Source: Boletus sp. NGJ
Taxonomy: Eukaryota > Basidiomycota > Agaricomycetes > Boletales > Boletaceae
Assembly (NCBI GenBank): GCA_019096195.1
Contig: JAGTXK010000227.1
Span: 61,471 to 125,470 of the forward strand
Direction of reading: 5' to 3'
Length of the DNA: 64,000 nt
A model generated the notes under the pieces. The model searched no databases. It had not been told where the DNA came from and saw nothing but the letters and a program-made list of their open reading frames with translations. The stretch's first letter is position 1; each line of letters opens with the position of its first letter. Position numbers and translations under genes: made by a program. Shown here in pieces: positions 1 to 11,849 of the stretch.

Positions 1-1546
1 AATGATGAACTGCAGCACCTGACGAAGAAGATACAGCCTGATCCCAATCGAGCAAAGGACGTGCTTACGCACGGTCTGTTCTGGAAGCGGAGCGGTGAGT
101 GAGGTTTGAGCACATTCACGTTGGCTGATCGTCCGTCTCGGGACAGGTTTTAAAGACCCGTATTCAAGAGAAGAGCAAACCAACTTTGGAAAATGGTTCG
201 TTCTCATTCGGGTTTTGCGTTTGCCAGTGACCGACGGTTCACACACGTCGACAGTGATGCCATGTGTGGAGGTACGCGAATCTCCGAGGTCATTTTACAA
301 CCCAGGGGCCATCTCACAAGCGCGCTCGTCGGATAGGTCCCGAACACACGGCTGCTGGCGGCGGAGCAGCTATACCCTCTTACTGTGTCTTGCCCCTTTT
401 CCATGCACCGTCGAATCCCAACGCTGCACTGGCGGTGGGTTACATCTCACGGGACGGGCATCAATTTGCATGCAGGAATCCGGTCGTAATGCAACAAGCA
501 TTCCATGTGTGAGTCCATCCATCGGTATGCATGCGTGCGTAGCTTGAGAAATCGATTCAATTTGACAGGATCTTTGTCGCTGACTGGTAGGTTCCATTCG
601 GGATCGCCAAAGGGAGATTTACCCATCATACTCATATGAACAGTTCCAGCTCGATGGGGTCGCGTGATTTAAAACCGCTCTCCAATACCCCAGCGACTGC
701 TCGAATCAGTGCTCGCGCAAACAATCGATATGGCGCTGTACTTTCGTCGTTGCACAGTTTCTGGACAGCGCTTGCAGCGGCAATTGCAGGCTCAAATGCT
801 GCGCGACGGGACGCATACAGTATAGTTTTGTTTGCTGAAGGTTTCGCAACCCCAATTGTGAACGATTTTACGAGCACACCAGATCAATTGTTGAACGCTC
901 TCCTCGGTTCTGATACGAGTCTCGGCACCAACTTTACTCTCGCGATTCAACAAGCGCAAGCAATCATGGAGCAAAACTGGAGCACGGAAAGGTATACATC
1001 TTGTCTCTGTTCAGTCCCTTTTGATACCAGGATCCCCGTTGGAACAGATCCCCCGTCATCATTTTCCTTTCTGATGGTGAATGTGGAATCAGAGATGACG
1101 TCACGCAGGATCTGTGCCGTACGGCCATTCGACTTGGGTAAACGTTGTCATTTGCATACTATATATTATCTGAGCTGACGTTCGTTCTCTTTTGCCAACG
1201 CAGAAAAGCGGTGTCATTTCATTCTGTGTTGTTCGGACCGGAGGGTTCTTCGTGGTACCTGCGTCGCATGGTCGACATTGCGCGCGATGCGCAGAACAAT
1301 GCGCCGAGGGATCCACTCGCGCCGGCTACCGCGACTGTCCTCTCGTCGTATACACAGGCGCTCGATACGGTGCGCGCGCATTCATGCGGTTCCTAGGCTA
1401 CATTATGTGCACTGACCGATTTTCGGTTCTCATCACGCTAGGTTCAACTCGCGCAGACGTTCCTGGGGATTGCAGACTCGTTGCGAAAGCCGAGAGGCGC
1501 GCCCACAAGCATTCATCATGCAGGAAACGACAAGACGACGACGTAG
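1..1546 (+). pseudogene. VWFA-domain protein gene, broken, 5' end outside the window
   Basis: The 3' half encodes a von Willebrand factor A domain in four exons (about 636-991, 1048-1137, 1204-1369, 1442-1546). Their summed length is in frame, and phrases such as SNTPAT, GTNFTLAIQQAQ, FLSDGEC and LGIADSLRKPRG are typical of basidiomycete VWFA proteins. Upstream, 260-490 reads as conserved coding sequence (PRGHLTSALVG, then VPNTRLLAAEQLYPLT) but has an in-frame TAG at 334-336 and another stop after GIRS. Just before the domain the frame shifts within PIILI/NSSSSM. The MIDAS motif, normally DxSxS, begins with Asn instead of Asp, so metal binding is probably lost. I read this as a decaying gene. 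The 636-1546 part could still be expressed as a short protein. It ends 4 bp from the convergent RPN7 stop. Confidence 0.65.
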
Positions 1547-1550
1547 TTCA

Positions 1551-3087
1551 TTAATGCAACACTTTGCTCAATCGTTGTATGGAATTGAGGAGAACATCAC
1601 CCTGCTTTACAACTTTGTCGTATTGAGCGTTCTTGAGTGACGGTCGGGTCGTTTCCACAATTCCATGTACCTTGTCAATCGTGCAGTGCAATCGTCCATT
1701 GGCAATAAACCGTGACAGCTCGCTGAATCCCTCGTTGAGTCGTTGTATTCGCCAGAAGTGAACTTCAACTTGCCTGTCAATGAACTCGACACTGACTCCA
1801 AATGCCCCACTGAGACTCTCCAGCGTGACGCTGCGGTATGATTCCAACAGCTGACTATATGCGAGGATTCGCATCTCTCGGATGTAGTAACGGGTATGCG
1901 GAGATAATAACCGCGAGGGCAGGAGGTAAGTCTGCTCGAGGGTAGCTGTGGATGTGATCAAGGTGTGCCAGTGGAGGGCGACCGTTCAGGCAAAGGTAAA
2001 TGGTGATCGATCAGTCATTGCACTAAGCCAACCTATCGTAGGCACAGAAAATGCGTACCTAGTGCGACGAAAAACTTGGCGTAATGGCAGTCGTATAAGC
2101 TATTTACGAGGTCACCGAGGATAGGGAGTTCGGGCAAGACAGAGATAACATCTGGGGAAATGATGAGCTGAAACAAGAATCAGCCCTCCCAGCTCGTGTA
2201 CGAAGCATGGTAGAAGACAATAACCTTTTTCTTCAGGTCTGGCCGCTTGAGGGTCAACGAGTTGACTATGATCGTGAGAGCGACAAAGTCGGTATAGGAG
2301 ATTAATTCTGTAGCTGTGAAGGTGGACAACGCGTCAAGCAAGAGCTCGCCGCCGGTCTTGAATTGACGAATAGAGACGGCGTGCAGTCCACGGTAAACCT
2401 TGAGGCGATTTCGTCTGTCCCAGTCACCGCCCTCTTCGATGAATCTGCAGGGTGCAATTAGGTGGTACGTGTATGCGTCAGAGAGGTGGCCAACTTTTCC
2501 GCCTTTTCAAGGTTCTCGGTAATGAGAACGTTATCCCCAAAAAATAGTCCGATCCGGATGAGAGTGAGGGCTATATCTATCCTTGACCCAAGCCCGGGGG
2601 TTTTCTCAAGTGCTAGCTTCTGCGCTGCGATCGCGCGTTCCTGCTAAAGGGGTCAACTGAGCAGTGTGGGGTAGGGGTCACTGGCATACCCTGACACCTA
2701 TTCGTGTCAAGTGATCCGCGCGTGCCTTGAGCGCATCCGATATTTCAGACTCTCCTTCCGTCTTCTCAGCCTCGGCGAGCCGTTCGTCCAGCTTTTTGAG
2801 CTCTTCCTCGTTCGCCTTCTCCATCTCGTCAAGAAGTGCAGGATCGGACATGAGAGCATTCGAGGACGTGATAAGTCGATAGTACGGTGCCATTTCTAAT
2901 TGCAAACGGACGCTCTAGTGGAGCAACTTCTTGTCAGCGAATGAAAGGACGTACTATCCGTTTTGATCCCATCTAACAACGAATTCCGGGCATTGTCGTG
3001 GAGGTGTTTGAGTGACGGAGAAAGTAAGATGAAAACATGTTGAGGAAGACTCTGACTAGGAATGGGTAAGATCGTATCATCCGACAT
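1551..3087 (-). CDS. RPN7: 26S proteasome regulatory subunit Rpn7 (PSMD6-type, PCI domain)
   Basis: Non-ATPase lid subunit of the 19S regulatory particle, which helps assemble the lid and supports ubiquitin-conjugate degradation. The start at 3087 gives [19 protein letters not shown]. Exons then read [78 protein letters not shown] and a C-terminal PCI domain with [39 protein letters not shown] and [18 protein letters not shown]. Introns include 2896-2954 (59 bp). One donor, near 2490, is a weak GTTGGC. All exons join in frame and no lesion is seen, so this is an intact housekeeping gene and a useful anchor for the left edge of the accessory region. It is transcribed towards the VWFA gene. Confidence 0.95.
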
Positions 3088-5640
3088 GGTGGTGCATAAG
3101 TATGATGAACTGTGTGCCCCGACTGAAGTCGACGCGTCAGTATCAACTATCTTCCCACGACCAACCGCTGCACCTCCTTACTTATCGTGAAACAGGCATA
3201 CCAAACGGCCGTTACTCAGCATGTGATGCAAACGGCGGGTGAAGAATGGGAGCACAGCTCAAAGGTCGGGTTTCGCAGCGTGGTTCTACGTGTGGCGAAG
3301 AGAAAGCGTGTACAGAGATATTGGTATGAGGTATACAACGCCGGGGGCAACTGAAGCTCTTTCCCAAGCGCACTGGCTTGATCTATGGTGAGCATCAGCA
3401 GCTCGCACAGTGGATTTGGAGCTGGAGTCTAGGGTACATGGAGTATCTACAGGGACTCGTTTGTGCATTTGTTCTCTCGCTCGAACTACATGGGGAATGG
3501 TGCATCATGTTCTGAATTGTGCTACACTTGAAGCAAATTACAAGAAGTCGAACAGGGTGCTCGATGTTTGCTTCATCGGCGCGAGTCCCAGTGGCAAACC
3601 TGGTCGAATCTGGGGAAATATCACTGACAGCATCGTATTGCCCGCTATGTCGATGACCTTTCATGCATCTCTCCGTCCCACACGCTTACCCCCTTCTGAC
3701 TCGGATAAATCCCACAAACTATCTCTGATCCCTTGACACAGAAATTGCGACCACGGCCATTCCCATTTGCTCTCCGACCTGTTGACCATCTGCAAGTCGC
3801 CATCGTCGAATCCCATCCTCACTCTAAAACATGCTTTTCGTCGAAGTGGAACGCGACTGCCAATACCGTTTTAGAGTGACCGGTGTTCAGTAGTACTGCT
3901 TGGTCTTGTTCAATAGTCAGCATTGCTCAATGACTCATCGGAGCTGTACGGTACGCACCGTTGTTCGCCGACGACATTCTCACCAATCGTACACTGAATT
4001 GTCGGTGTCGAAATAACAAGGAGCAGGGTGTTTTAGTTTATTCGTGCTGCGCAAGCCTGAGGTTGCTCCATAAATACGTTTCCGGAACGTATTGTTCACA
4101 CAGGTGCCTTGTGTCTTTGGTGCTTATTCTTATTCAGATCCCAGCTACATGGTCTCGATCTGACGACCAGGCAAGGTGGCAAAGCTCTCACGTTACCACC
4201 CGTGGACGCGGTTCACGACGGGTGTTCAATCCGCATAGCCAGACTCGTGACATACCGTGGACAAAATCTGGCACATTTCTGAAGAGGGCCCGCTCAAACT
4301 CTAGTCAAGTGGACACCTACGCATCCACTCAAAATCACATTCACATGTATGGGCAGTCGGGTGTTCTCGCTTCTTGCGCATTTATCCGAAGCTCACATGG
4401 TTACGCTCACGCACCACTTAATTCATGTTAGCAATTCCCGTGTACAACGCAAGTTTTCTCTTTCATCCTCCGCACACAATGCTTGTATGATCATGTTCTC
4501 CTCGACGTCAAGTAAAATATTTTCACACGAATTTTAGCCGTCATGGAGCCCTCAACGTCCCTTTGCAAGCAACAGTTCCATCTGAGGGGAGTCCTACGGG
4601 AAGCGCTACAGGCGACTCGCGTAGTGGACATATGTCGTTCATCCGGCGGGATGGTAGTGATGTTGGTATGCGGTCAAAGGATGATGCCAATAATGGGCTC
4701 TACTGAAAGGCTCAGAAACATGCAACGACCAGCGTGACTTTTTAGGATCCCGCGACTCACTGGAGGCAGAGACGGATCTCTAGCATGAGCGGATGGAGAC
4801 GCACTGAAGTCAAGAGGTTGGTTTCATGTCTTCGTTTAGTCTTATCATAATCATCAGGTGCGTACTTTAGCTTAGCAAGATCAACAATGGCCGTGGCCAC
4901 TGGTGCATGATGGCTGACTCTGACGAAAGTCCGCATGGTCGCAATTCGGCGATCAACGTGACGATGGAGAATGGTGTCCATGGGATGATGCAACTTGGCT
5001 GAACAGTAGCCCATCGTCTATGTAGTGTTCTATCTGCATGCATCATCCGATGTCGAAACTGGACGTCCTTTGAGCTAACGTGGGCAACTGCACATGCATA
5101 TACCATGTACTCTTCTCGCCTGTAGTGCCGCATATTGTGGCCATGATGATGGTAGTTCTTGAATGAAACGTACACTCATGCCCTGTTACCCTGTACCTTA
5201 CTTACAAGAAATCGAACATTGTGCTCAAATTGCGCTCGTCAAACGTTGAATTACACGACATCTCATTCTCGTCTTCGCCGACATTTGTACCAACCATGCA
5301 CGATCCCATCTCCCGTGTGGATATAGACTTCATCAGTGAATGAATGACGGATGGATGAATATCCTGGCGAGCTCGATCACGGAGCGGTTACCAGGGGTCA
5401 TACTAATGCTTGCTCGAGGTATACAAAGTGGGAGAAATGTCCAAATATTCATGATCCGGCATGGTATATCGCATCGAGTTATGCATATGTCCCATCTTCT
5501 GTACCTGAGCTACTACACACCATCCATAGCGGTACCCTGAGCGCAATGAGAGCATCGGGTGACCCTCGCTGATGTGGCACTGTGAGTGTAAGAGTGTAGT
5601 CTAAAGGAAGTGACGCGCACCGTTACATTGACCCTCCCGG
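3088..5640. other. Gene-poor stretch, no recognisable coding sequence
   Basis: I found no protein family, no plausible exon chain and no tRNA or rRNA here. Short open frames of 60-156 codons occur on both strands but have no recognisable motifs. The first part (3088 to about 3300) must contain the RPN7 promoter. An 11-bp perfect inverted repeat lies at 3820-3878. The segment looks like decayed sequence. Confidence 0.5.
3820..3878. repeat. Perfect 11-bp inverted repeat (hairpin)
   Basis: CACTCTAAAAC at 3820-3830 is the exact reverse complement of GTTTTAGAGTG at 3868-3878, with a 37-bp spacer. It lies in sequence without genes. It could be a transposon-end remnant or a chance hairpin; no target-site duplication was seen. 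Confidence 0.5.
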
Positions 5641-6100
5641 CCGAGGGCTGGGATGGATTATTCTCTTGTTGTGCCTAACAAAATGTGAGCTGTCGTGACA
5701 AGCATCATCGACAAGAAAAAACGCACCGGGTCGGCTTTGTTCGCGCCCGCAGAATCTTGTGCACTACGGGATGTGTCTTCGTTCGGATCTTTGCGAACAG
5801 TAGCCTCGGCAGTTGATTTATTCCGTAAAGTGTGATGAGTCCCTGCACACAAACTCGAGCCACAACAAACCTTTCGTCTTGCCCCTCTTGCGGCCAATCG
5901 CTGAAATAGTGTTGGCACACTACTTCGGATAGTCTATCAAGGAACAACACTCACTGTCTTAGGTCGAGATGCAACCATCCTTACAGGCCCTTCATGCCTG
6001 TCATCCACTGTCCCTCGGGAGGGGGAAAGTGATCGAGGGTCAGCGCGCTCGCGCGATTTTCCGGAAAGTCGGCGAGGCTTAGGTGGGAGTGGGGTCCTTA
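5641..6100. other. Unassigned stretch with a possible small minus-strand exon pair
   Basis: On the minus strand an ATG near 5973 opens MVASRPKT followed by a GTGAGT donor. A later open stretch (about 5658-5830) ends in a hydrophobic tail, FFLSMMLVTTAHILLG. They might form a very small gene or the distal end of the WD40 gene upstream. No family was recognised. Confidence 0.2.
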
Positions 6101-6104
6101 TTAC

Positions 6105-7180
6105 TCATCCTCTGTAGCCACAATGTAAATATGGAGCGGCGCCGGGTCGACTTGACAGTATCGGGGTTTTTCTCTGAATGTGCCTCTGCAGGGGTGGGAG
6201 ATGCGATGATTGCGACATGGGATAAGATGAGTCAAACGATGGTATCTCATCCTCCCAGCCATCAGCAGAGGATGCCAGGGACAATGACTGCAGGAGTATC
6301 AACGCGTAAGTAAGAGGAGACTAAAGGGATCACGAATCTCGTCGTAGTAGAATTGAGCGGGCGTCGACGACACTCGCGCTATGCTATCGTGAGAACTCAG
6401 TTCAGGGGAGAAGCAAACGAGAACTGATACCTCAAGGAGATCATCGTCGCCTCCGTCGTGTCCCCCAGGTTTCAGTGGACTGGATTTCCCGGGATCTTCC
6501 TGTTGTACATACACAATGGAGTCAGTCTACCATTTTGGTGATGGAATAACAAAATCCTACTTGGGTGGAGCTAAATACTTTGCCATCCTGGTCGCCCGAT
6601 GTCAATGGCTGCTTGTCTTGTTGAATGTCGTCGTAAGTAGAAACCTACATATTTTCGTCAATGTAGGAGATATGTAGAACAGGGCTTGTTTGACATGCGA
6701 GTGTGAAAACACAAATACCTACATTAAATGGACCATACACATCCGGGAGGATCTTTCCGAGATCACGAATGGTAAATTTCCCATCGTGTCGTCCAGTCGC
6801 CAGACGGCTACTGTCCGGTGAGATGGCGACTGACCTTATTCGTTCGCTGTCCTTGATAACAGCCTGAGGGCCAATCCAAGCCAGTGTTGATGTGTCCACG
6901 AACAAGATGGAATGGACCGCAAAGGTAGTGATGAATTTACCATTGGCGGATAGGGCGATAGAGCGGATGACGTTGTCGCTGTCGTGGAGAATCTGTGATT
7001 CAGCCAGTTGGGTCCCAGTGGAGGCGTCAAACACCCTGACCTTGCCGTCTGCGGATGTTGCAAAAATCTGCTGAGCATCACTTGACCATGCAGGCGGAGA
7101 GGCCTGGACCCACACAGGTAGGTTAATCTTGATGGTAACGCGGTTGTCGCCGGAATAAGACTGCTCGCCAGACTTCCTCC
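6105..7180 (-). pseudogene. WD40-repeat protein gene, 5'-truncated
   Basis: The exon at 6740-7160 encodes at least two WD40 blades: WSSDAQQIFATSADGKVRVF, VIRSIALSANGKFITTF and IRSVAISPDSSRLATGRHDG, with the usual spacing. Downstream exons encode a hydrophilic acidic tail (TSGDQDGKVFSSTQ, EDPGKSSPLKPGGHDGGDDD, SLASSADGWEDEIPSFDSS), as in basidiomycete WD40 proteins with disordered C-termini. WD40 proteins normally have about seven blades, but only the last few are present. The frame runs into a stop near 7190, exactly where homology to the adjacent reductase copy begins. I infer the 5' part was lost when that sequence arrived. Partner and function cannot be stated. Confidence 0.6.
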
Positions 7181-7240
7181 CAGCCGCTCACTTCTTCTTA
7201 TCGTTCACTCTCCCCCCTGCACACAATCTACATGCAACAT

Positions 7241-9641
7241 CTACACGCCTTGCGCAAACATCCCCGCCGAATCCCAATAATCCACCCAGAGTGCTGCGTC
7301 CACGGCCGACAGCGGTACGAGATGACGCATGGTCTCGCTCACGCGCGCTCTGATTTCGAGGACATCTGCTGATGCACCCGACCGACTCGACTGCCGACGC
7401 ATTGCTGCATCGCCTTGAGCCATGGTGTACATGAATGCGACAAATTCGATGGCTGGCTAATTTCAACCACGATGGTCGTTGTGAAAATGACAAAAAAGGG
7501 CGTGTCAACACACAATACCATCGAGAGAGAGAGAGAGCGCTCGCATGCGACTCACCACACGTCGGACATCCTCCTTGTTTGTATCAACCACATGTTTTTC
7601 TACCTATTGAGCGAATGAGATCAATGGGAGAGGGGTTGACGGACCATCTCTTTGAAGGTCCGGCTGAACGCGGGCGCCTCCTTGCTGGCTTCCTCGACTT
7701 CCCGCCAAGCGAAATGGGTGGTCCAATTGGGCTCGTATGACGACGAAGAAACACAGGCTACACATTAAATTTTGTTTCTCAATTCAGCGACCTGCTCGTC
7801 GTCCGTGACGTCGATCGCATACTCTGGCCTAGGCCCGACGAGCAACCCCGTCTGGTTTCGACCTTGCCCAAACATGCACACACCCGACAAGACGGGACTA
7901 GACCCGATCATGGTCACCATTGGCGCCGGAACACCGTGTTTTCCCTAAAAAATGAATCAAGACGTCGTCGAGTCTTCCAGTACTACACGCATGACATCCC
8001 CCGCGATGGATGCAGTGTGAATCTAGAAATGTTGCGTAGGAGAGACAGTTTTTATACAGCCCTTCGATGGTGGGATGTTTGGCAACGATATCCGCGGTCG
8101 CGTACCCTCCCATGTCTTGAAGATTTCGAGAGACTAAAGAAACACGATCAGGAATTTCTCTTTCAGAAAAAAAAAAAAGTCGATGTTAGATACAGCTCGT
8201 AGTAGTATCCTTATGGTACGCTCGGACGGTACACGACGTGTTCGCCTCGCGTACGTACTTTCCTCCAGTCCATTACATTCGACGTAAGCACTACACTCAT
8301 TCCTACGATACAACACTTACTTACTGTACCTGTAGCTCACAGCTCGCTCGTTAGGTCCGACTCAGCGCACGCTAACAGATGTATCCTGAGACCGCGGGTT
8401 CCCAAACGAAAACGCACCAATACTTGACACTCGTATGTGTCATAACCCTGCCACACCCATCGTATGCTCTCATTCAATCCAAACTGTATCATTTCCAAAG
8501 GTGCTGCTCGGCAGGATTACAGAGTATACGTTGGAGTCAAACTCCGTCCCGCCATATACAGACGAGGTTGACACTGGCAGTTACCAACCCATCTTTATCG
8601 TGAGAGGGCCGACCCAGAAAGCCTAAGAGGAAGCATGTCAAATTCCACACACCGACGCGAGAAAAGCAACGAGAATGTCATACTACATGTTCCAGCGATC
8701 TGAGAACATCGACGGCTTGTGCAGAAGAGGTCCAGCATGATGGGCTACAACTGAATCGTTATAGGACGTGGGGGGTACACGGCCATGCTGCTGAGCGAAG
8801 CGACGAGATAGAAGGACGCCCATCATATGGAATGAAGGGAGAGAAGCGGCACCAATTGTGAGAAATTCACGTGCTCCTTTGATCTCGAGTAAGATCAAAT
8901 GGACGTTGTAAACCAAAAGCGCATGGCACACCAGTGAACTGCGGCGTGGTTTTTCATTGGAATGGGTTTGGGGAATCCTGTGCTCCATGATGAATGGAGG
9001 TAGTATATGATATCACCATTGAGAGATCGTTCATCACCCTCTCGATAGGGTATGAAGGGAATGCTCTCCGTCTCCTTCCCAGATTCGGGGTAAGGATATG
9101 CGAGGTGGGCGGATCCTCTATCCAAAGCTCGGTGAGCGCTGCATTGATATCGCCCAAAAGAGGACCCAGCAACAGTCAACGGCGGTAACCGGTCTTTTGC
9201 ATCATGTTCACCACAGCAGCTGACGAATTACGAGGCAACATTGGCATCGGGAAGGGCTGTAGAAAAAATTGACGAGATCAGTGAAACCCAGACTTTTATT
9301 CCATGGTGAAGTGGGTGACAGACAATGAAACCGGCATAGATCATGCCCATCGTTAATACCTGGCCAGTAGAGTGTCACAGTTGGCGATGATACCGACGAT
9401 GGTATTGTCAGCGCTGCCGACGGTTGGGACGCACGGCATGAACAACATGCTGGCAGGCGTGGTAGCATTCTAAATGGGAGCATTTGGTATGCTCGTCGTG
9501 GAAGGGATAGAAAGGGTGAGTCGGGTTGTGCTTCGCGTTAAACTCGACCATCTCTGGCACAAACAGAGATCCGTCGGGGGAGATAGGATAAGATCCTAAT
9601 CAGAGGGGCTCTGCTTGACAGAAGTCGTACGGCGTAGCCAT
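7241..9641 (-). pseudogene. NRPS-like adenylate-forming reductase, decayed copy 1 with internal deletion
   Basis: Enzymes of this family activate a carboxylic acid (A domain), load it on a carrier domain and reduce it with an NADPH-dependent R domain. The minus strand starts at 9641 (MATPY) and reads the N-terminal VEFNAKHNPTHP-type segment. A domain phrases follow, including VYGGTEF near 8545 and an A8 region near 7800-7890 with MFGQGRNQTGLLVGP. The frame then jumps from EEASKEAPAFSRTFKEM (about 7645-7720) straight to the extreme C-terminus, LVPLSAVDAALWVDYWDSAG ending MFAQGV at 7241. The carrier domain and almost all of the R domain are therefore deleted at about 7630-7645. Several frameshifts are present. 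Homology to copy 2 extends from about 7205 to 9755, so the promoter was duplicated too. Confidence 0.8.
8170..8375. repeat. About 200-bp insertion next to a poly-A tract, unique to reductase copy 1
   Basis: Copies 1 and 2 align well on either side of this point: an A-run followed by GTCGATGT or GTTGGTGT, then CCTGAGACCGCGGGTTCCC or CTTGAGACCGCGGGTTCCC. Only copy 1 carries roughly 200 extra bases between them. The A12 run at its edge suggests a short retroposon (SINE-like), but the adjacent A-run also exists in copy 2 (A18), so it may simply be a microsatellite beside an indel. Confidence 0.4.
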
Positions 9642-9843
9642 GATCTATTTCGCGTATTTTGATTGCGAGCGGGTGTTGAAGAGTGTTGGAATATCACACA
9701 CTGAGATGTGGTAAAATAGCCACAGATTACAAAAACTCACAGTATTTCGACCACGGGCACTTTTTGAGTCCTGAGAAGAAATACATCAACGTCGGTAGTT
9801 GGGTGCTGCCAGTTGTACAACATATGTGGCTGTGTTAGTAAGA

Positions 9844-11216
9844 CTATTTCAACTGCCTCCGTGCCAATTGGACCTTTCCCCTCTCGCACACCCCCATTCG
9901 GACAACATAGTCATCGGGTATCGCCTCAGTCGCGACGGGCACCATCTTTCGCGTGGGCCGAAGATGAACCTGGGCATACCGCAACCATGCAACGAAGCTC
10001 CCTTCCTTGATATCTGCGTTGGCATTTTCTGGCCGGTTCCACAACGCAGGCAACCACATCTGGTTAATTCCGATGCCAGAAAATAGCTTCACGATCGTCG
10101 TGTTCGCGCAAAGGTAGTTTGCCAGCGATTCCGCCTCTTGGTTTCGCTCTTCGGGCTCGAGGCCCTCCCGTTGACTCGCGAACAAGTCAAACAGCCTTTG
10201 GCCGTCGTAATTCGTCACCTCCTGAGCATACGCTTGGTCGCTGGCCATGTCAAGCTTGAAAGCCTTGTTTGACCAGTATGCGCGACCATCGAACCCGTCG
10301 GACGGGTCTTGGATTAAAACGAGACGCTCGAAGACGAGATGTACCGCAAGATAGTCGGTGAAGGCCTTCAAGCTGGCCTCATCTTTGCCGTAATGCTCTA
10401 GTATCTCTGCTCCGTACAGTCCTAACCAGCTCACGAGCAGGTCTTCATGGATGTCTTTTGGGCCGATTCTACCCTGCCAAAGAGTCGAAAATGCATCTCT
10501 CCAGCGTTTCACCAGTGCGTCGCCTTTCTGTGAGAAGAGGGCGGAAGTGTTGAGAATATGGTACTCCTTTGGACGAAGGTTGGTGATATAACCACCCATA
10601 GTATATGGGGTCTCGGGGTCTTGGATAACGTCCCATATGTCATCCAAGTCACAAAACACCATACAGCTGACGTCGAGCCAGACCCCTCCGAATTCGTACA
10701 GCAGTGAAAGTCTGACGAGGTCGGAGATTGGCTGTGGCATTTTCTGGGAATCCCTTCTAAATGCCTCAGGGAATTCGTCCGTCTTGAGGAAGGAAGAGAC
10801 GTGGTTCGCTGATTGCGGGACCATATCAAGGACGCGGACCTAGTGATGGTTTCTGATTCAGGATACGAACGACTCGATCACGGGTCCCAACGTACAGTCC
10901 AACCCGATGGCCCAAACCGCCGCATCCATGCAATAATATTCCGCTGAGTCCATGGTCGCATGTTACCCCAGCCGCCATCCCAGAAAGCCCATACGTTCTT
11001 CTCTGAGGTGACTGGGCGGTATCCCAAGAGGGTATTGACAATCTCCGACTCTGCACGCAGGTCGAGTTTTTCTGTGGGTATCACTGCGACGCCCGGAGCT
11101 AAGCTTGAAGTAGGATATGTGGAAAGCATCGAGGTGCGCCGTATCCACCGGTAGTCTGCTGAGTCTGAGCAGCGTTGTCTCATAAAAGGCTGGCAAATGA
11201 TCTGGCGAAGCGTCAC
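9844..11216 (-). CDS. Glycosyltransferase-like protein (Caps_synth / GT32-type DXD sugar-binding fold)
   Basis: Two exons with an intron at 10840-10895 (GTACGT donor, CTAG acceptor). Exon 1 reads PVTSEKNVWAFWDGGWGNM and IIAWMRRFGPSGWTVRV; exon 2 reads LDMVPQSANHVSSFL, then SDLVRLSLLYEFGGVWLDVS and a long C-terminal half. The order 'NVWAFWD...RRNI..W...GPSWT...LVRL.LLY.YGGVWLD' is typical of capsular-polysaccharide/GT32-type proteins common in Agaricomycetes, presumed to transfer sugars in the secretory pathway. The Asp of GGVWLD is the expected metal/sugar-nucleotide ligand. The start is uncertain: another frame is also open upstream to about 11,260, so there may be an extra 5' exon. It sits between reductase copy 1 and the terpene synthase. 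A role in glycosylating the cluster product is possible but unsupported. Confidence 0.7.
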
Positions 11217-11849
11217 CCTTGGTCAGATCGACTAGGATCGCCCGCAGCCTCGATATAGAGAGGTACGCAAGTTAGCTTGCGTCAGGAGTGAAATAGGAAG
11301 AGATGTATATCAGTCCATCGGGTCTGAAATTGTGGCGGGATCACACGACTTTCGCTTGACCCTTCTCACCCGGTCTTTTTAGATTCCAATCTCGATCTCT
11401 ACGGTCACTGGTCAACGGTCATCTCCCCGATTTCCACTCATGACATGTGGTTGGATCCAAAGCGGAGTTGTGGATCAAGATCAATCCACGTACAAAATGA
11501 AAATGCTTGCTTGTAGGAATATTATCAGTCCAGCTTCAAGTCCTGACTACAAGCGAGCGCCTTTTTCCATGTTGCTCAAACAATTTGTTTATTGGTTGTT
11601 CGGATGGACGATCGACGAGGTAGTTCGCATGGCCCTACTATCTAGTATGATTCACTCATCGTGCATCGTAGAAAAACGCAAGTGTGTCGACGGGCATCCC
11701 ATCTAACGAAGCGAATGGCTTCCCTTCTACCGACTCGGTGCGCTACTAGAACCTATATTCCCTGGTGTTCTGCTTATGTATCACTGGGGTAGAATGGAAA
11801 ACTGAATTCCAAGTACCGCAGTGCCATTCGTAGCATCCTCCAGGATTTC
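11217..11849. other. Divergent intergenic region (glycosyltransferase / terpene synthase promoters)
   Basis: Separates the minus-strand glycosyltransferase from the plus-strand terpene synthase and so should carry both promoters. The terpene synthase frame is open back to about 11,790 (YRSAIRSILQDF), so its first exon may begin in this stretch, for example at the ATG near 11,716 after a short intron. Confidence 0.4.

Noticed and set aside
7523-7540. GA-rich run as a CRISPR-like or satellite array
   Set aside because: It is a short (GA)n microsatellite expansion present only in reductase copy 1. No array of spaced repeats exists in the window.
8680-8760. Apparent shared in-frame TGA in both reductase copies (KHVV then stop)
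   Set aside because: A GTAGTATG donor and a CTTAG acceptor about 65 bp on show that it is an intron, so it is not a shared inactivating mutation.
11216-11300. Upstream open frame as the true N-terminus of the glycosyltransferase
   Set aside because: It is in a different frame from the conserved exon and no clean splice join was found, so it is only noted as a possibility.
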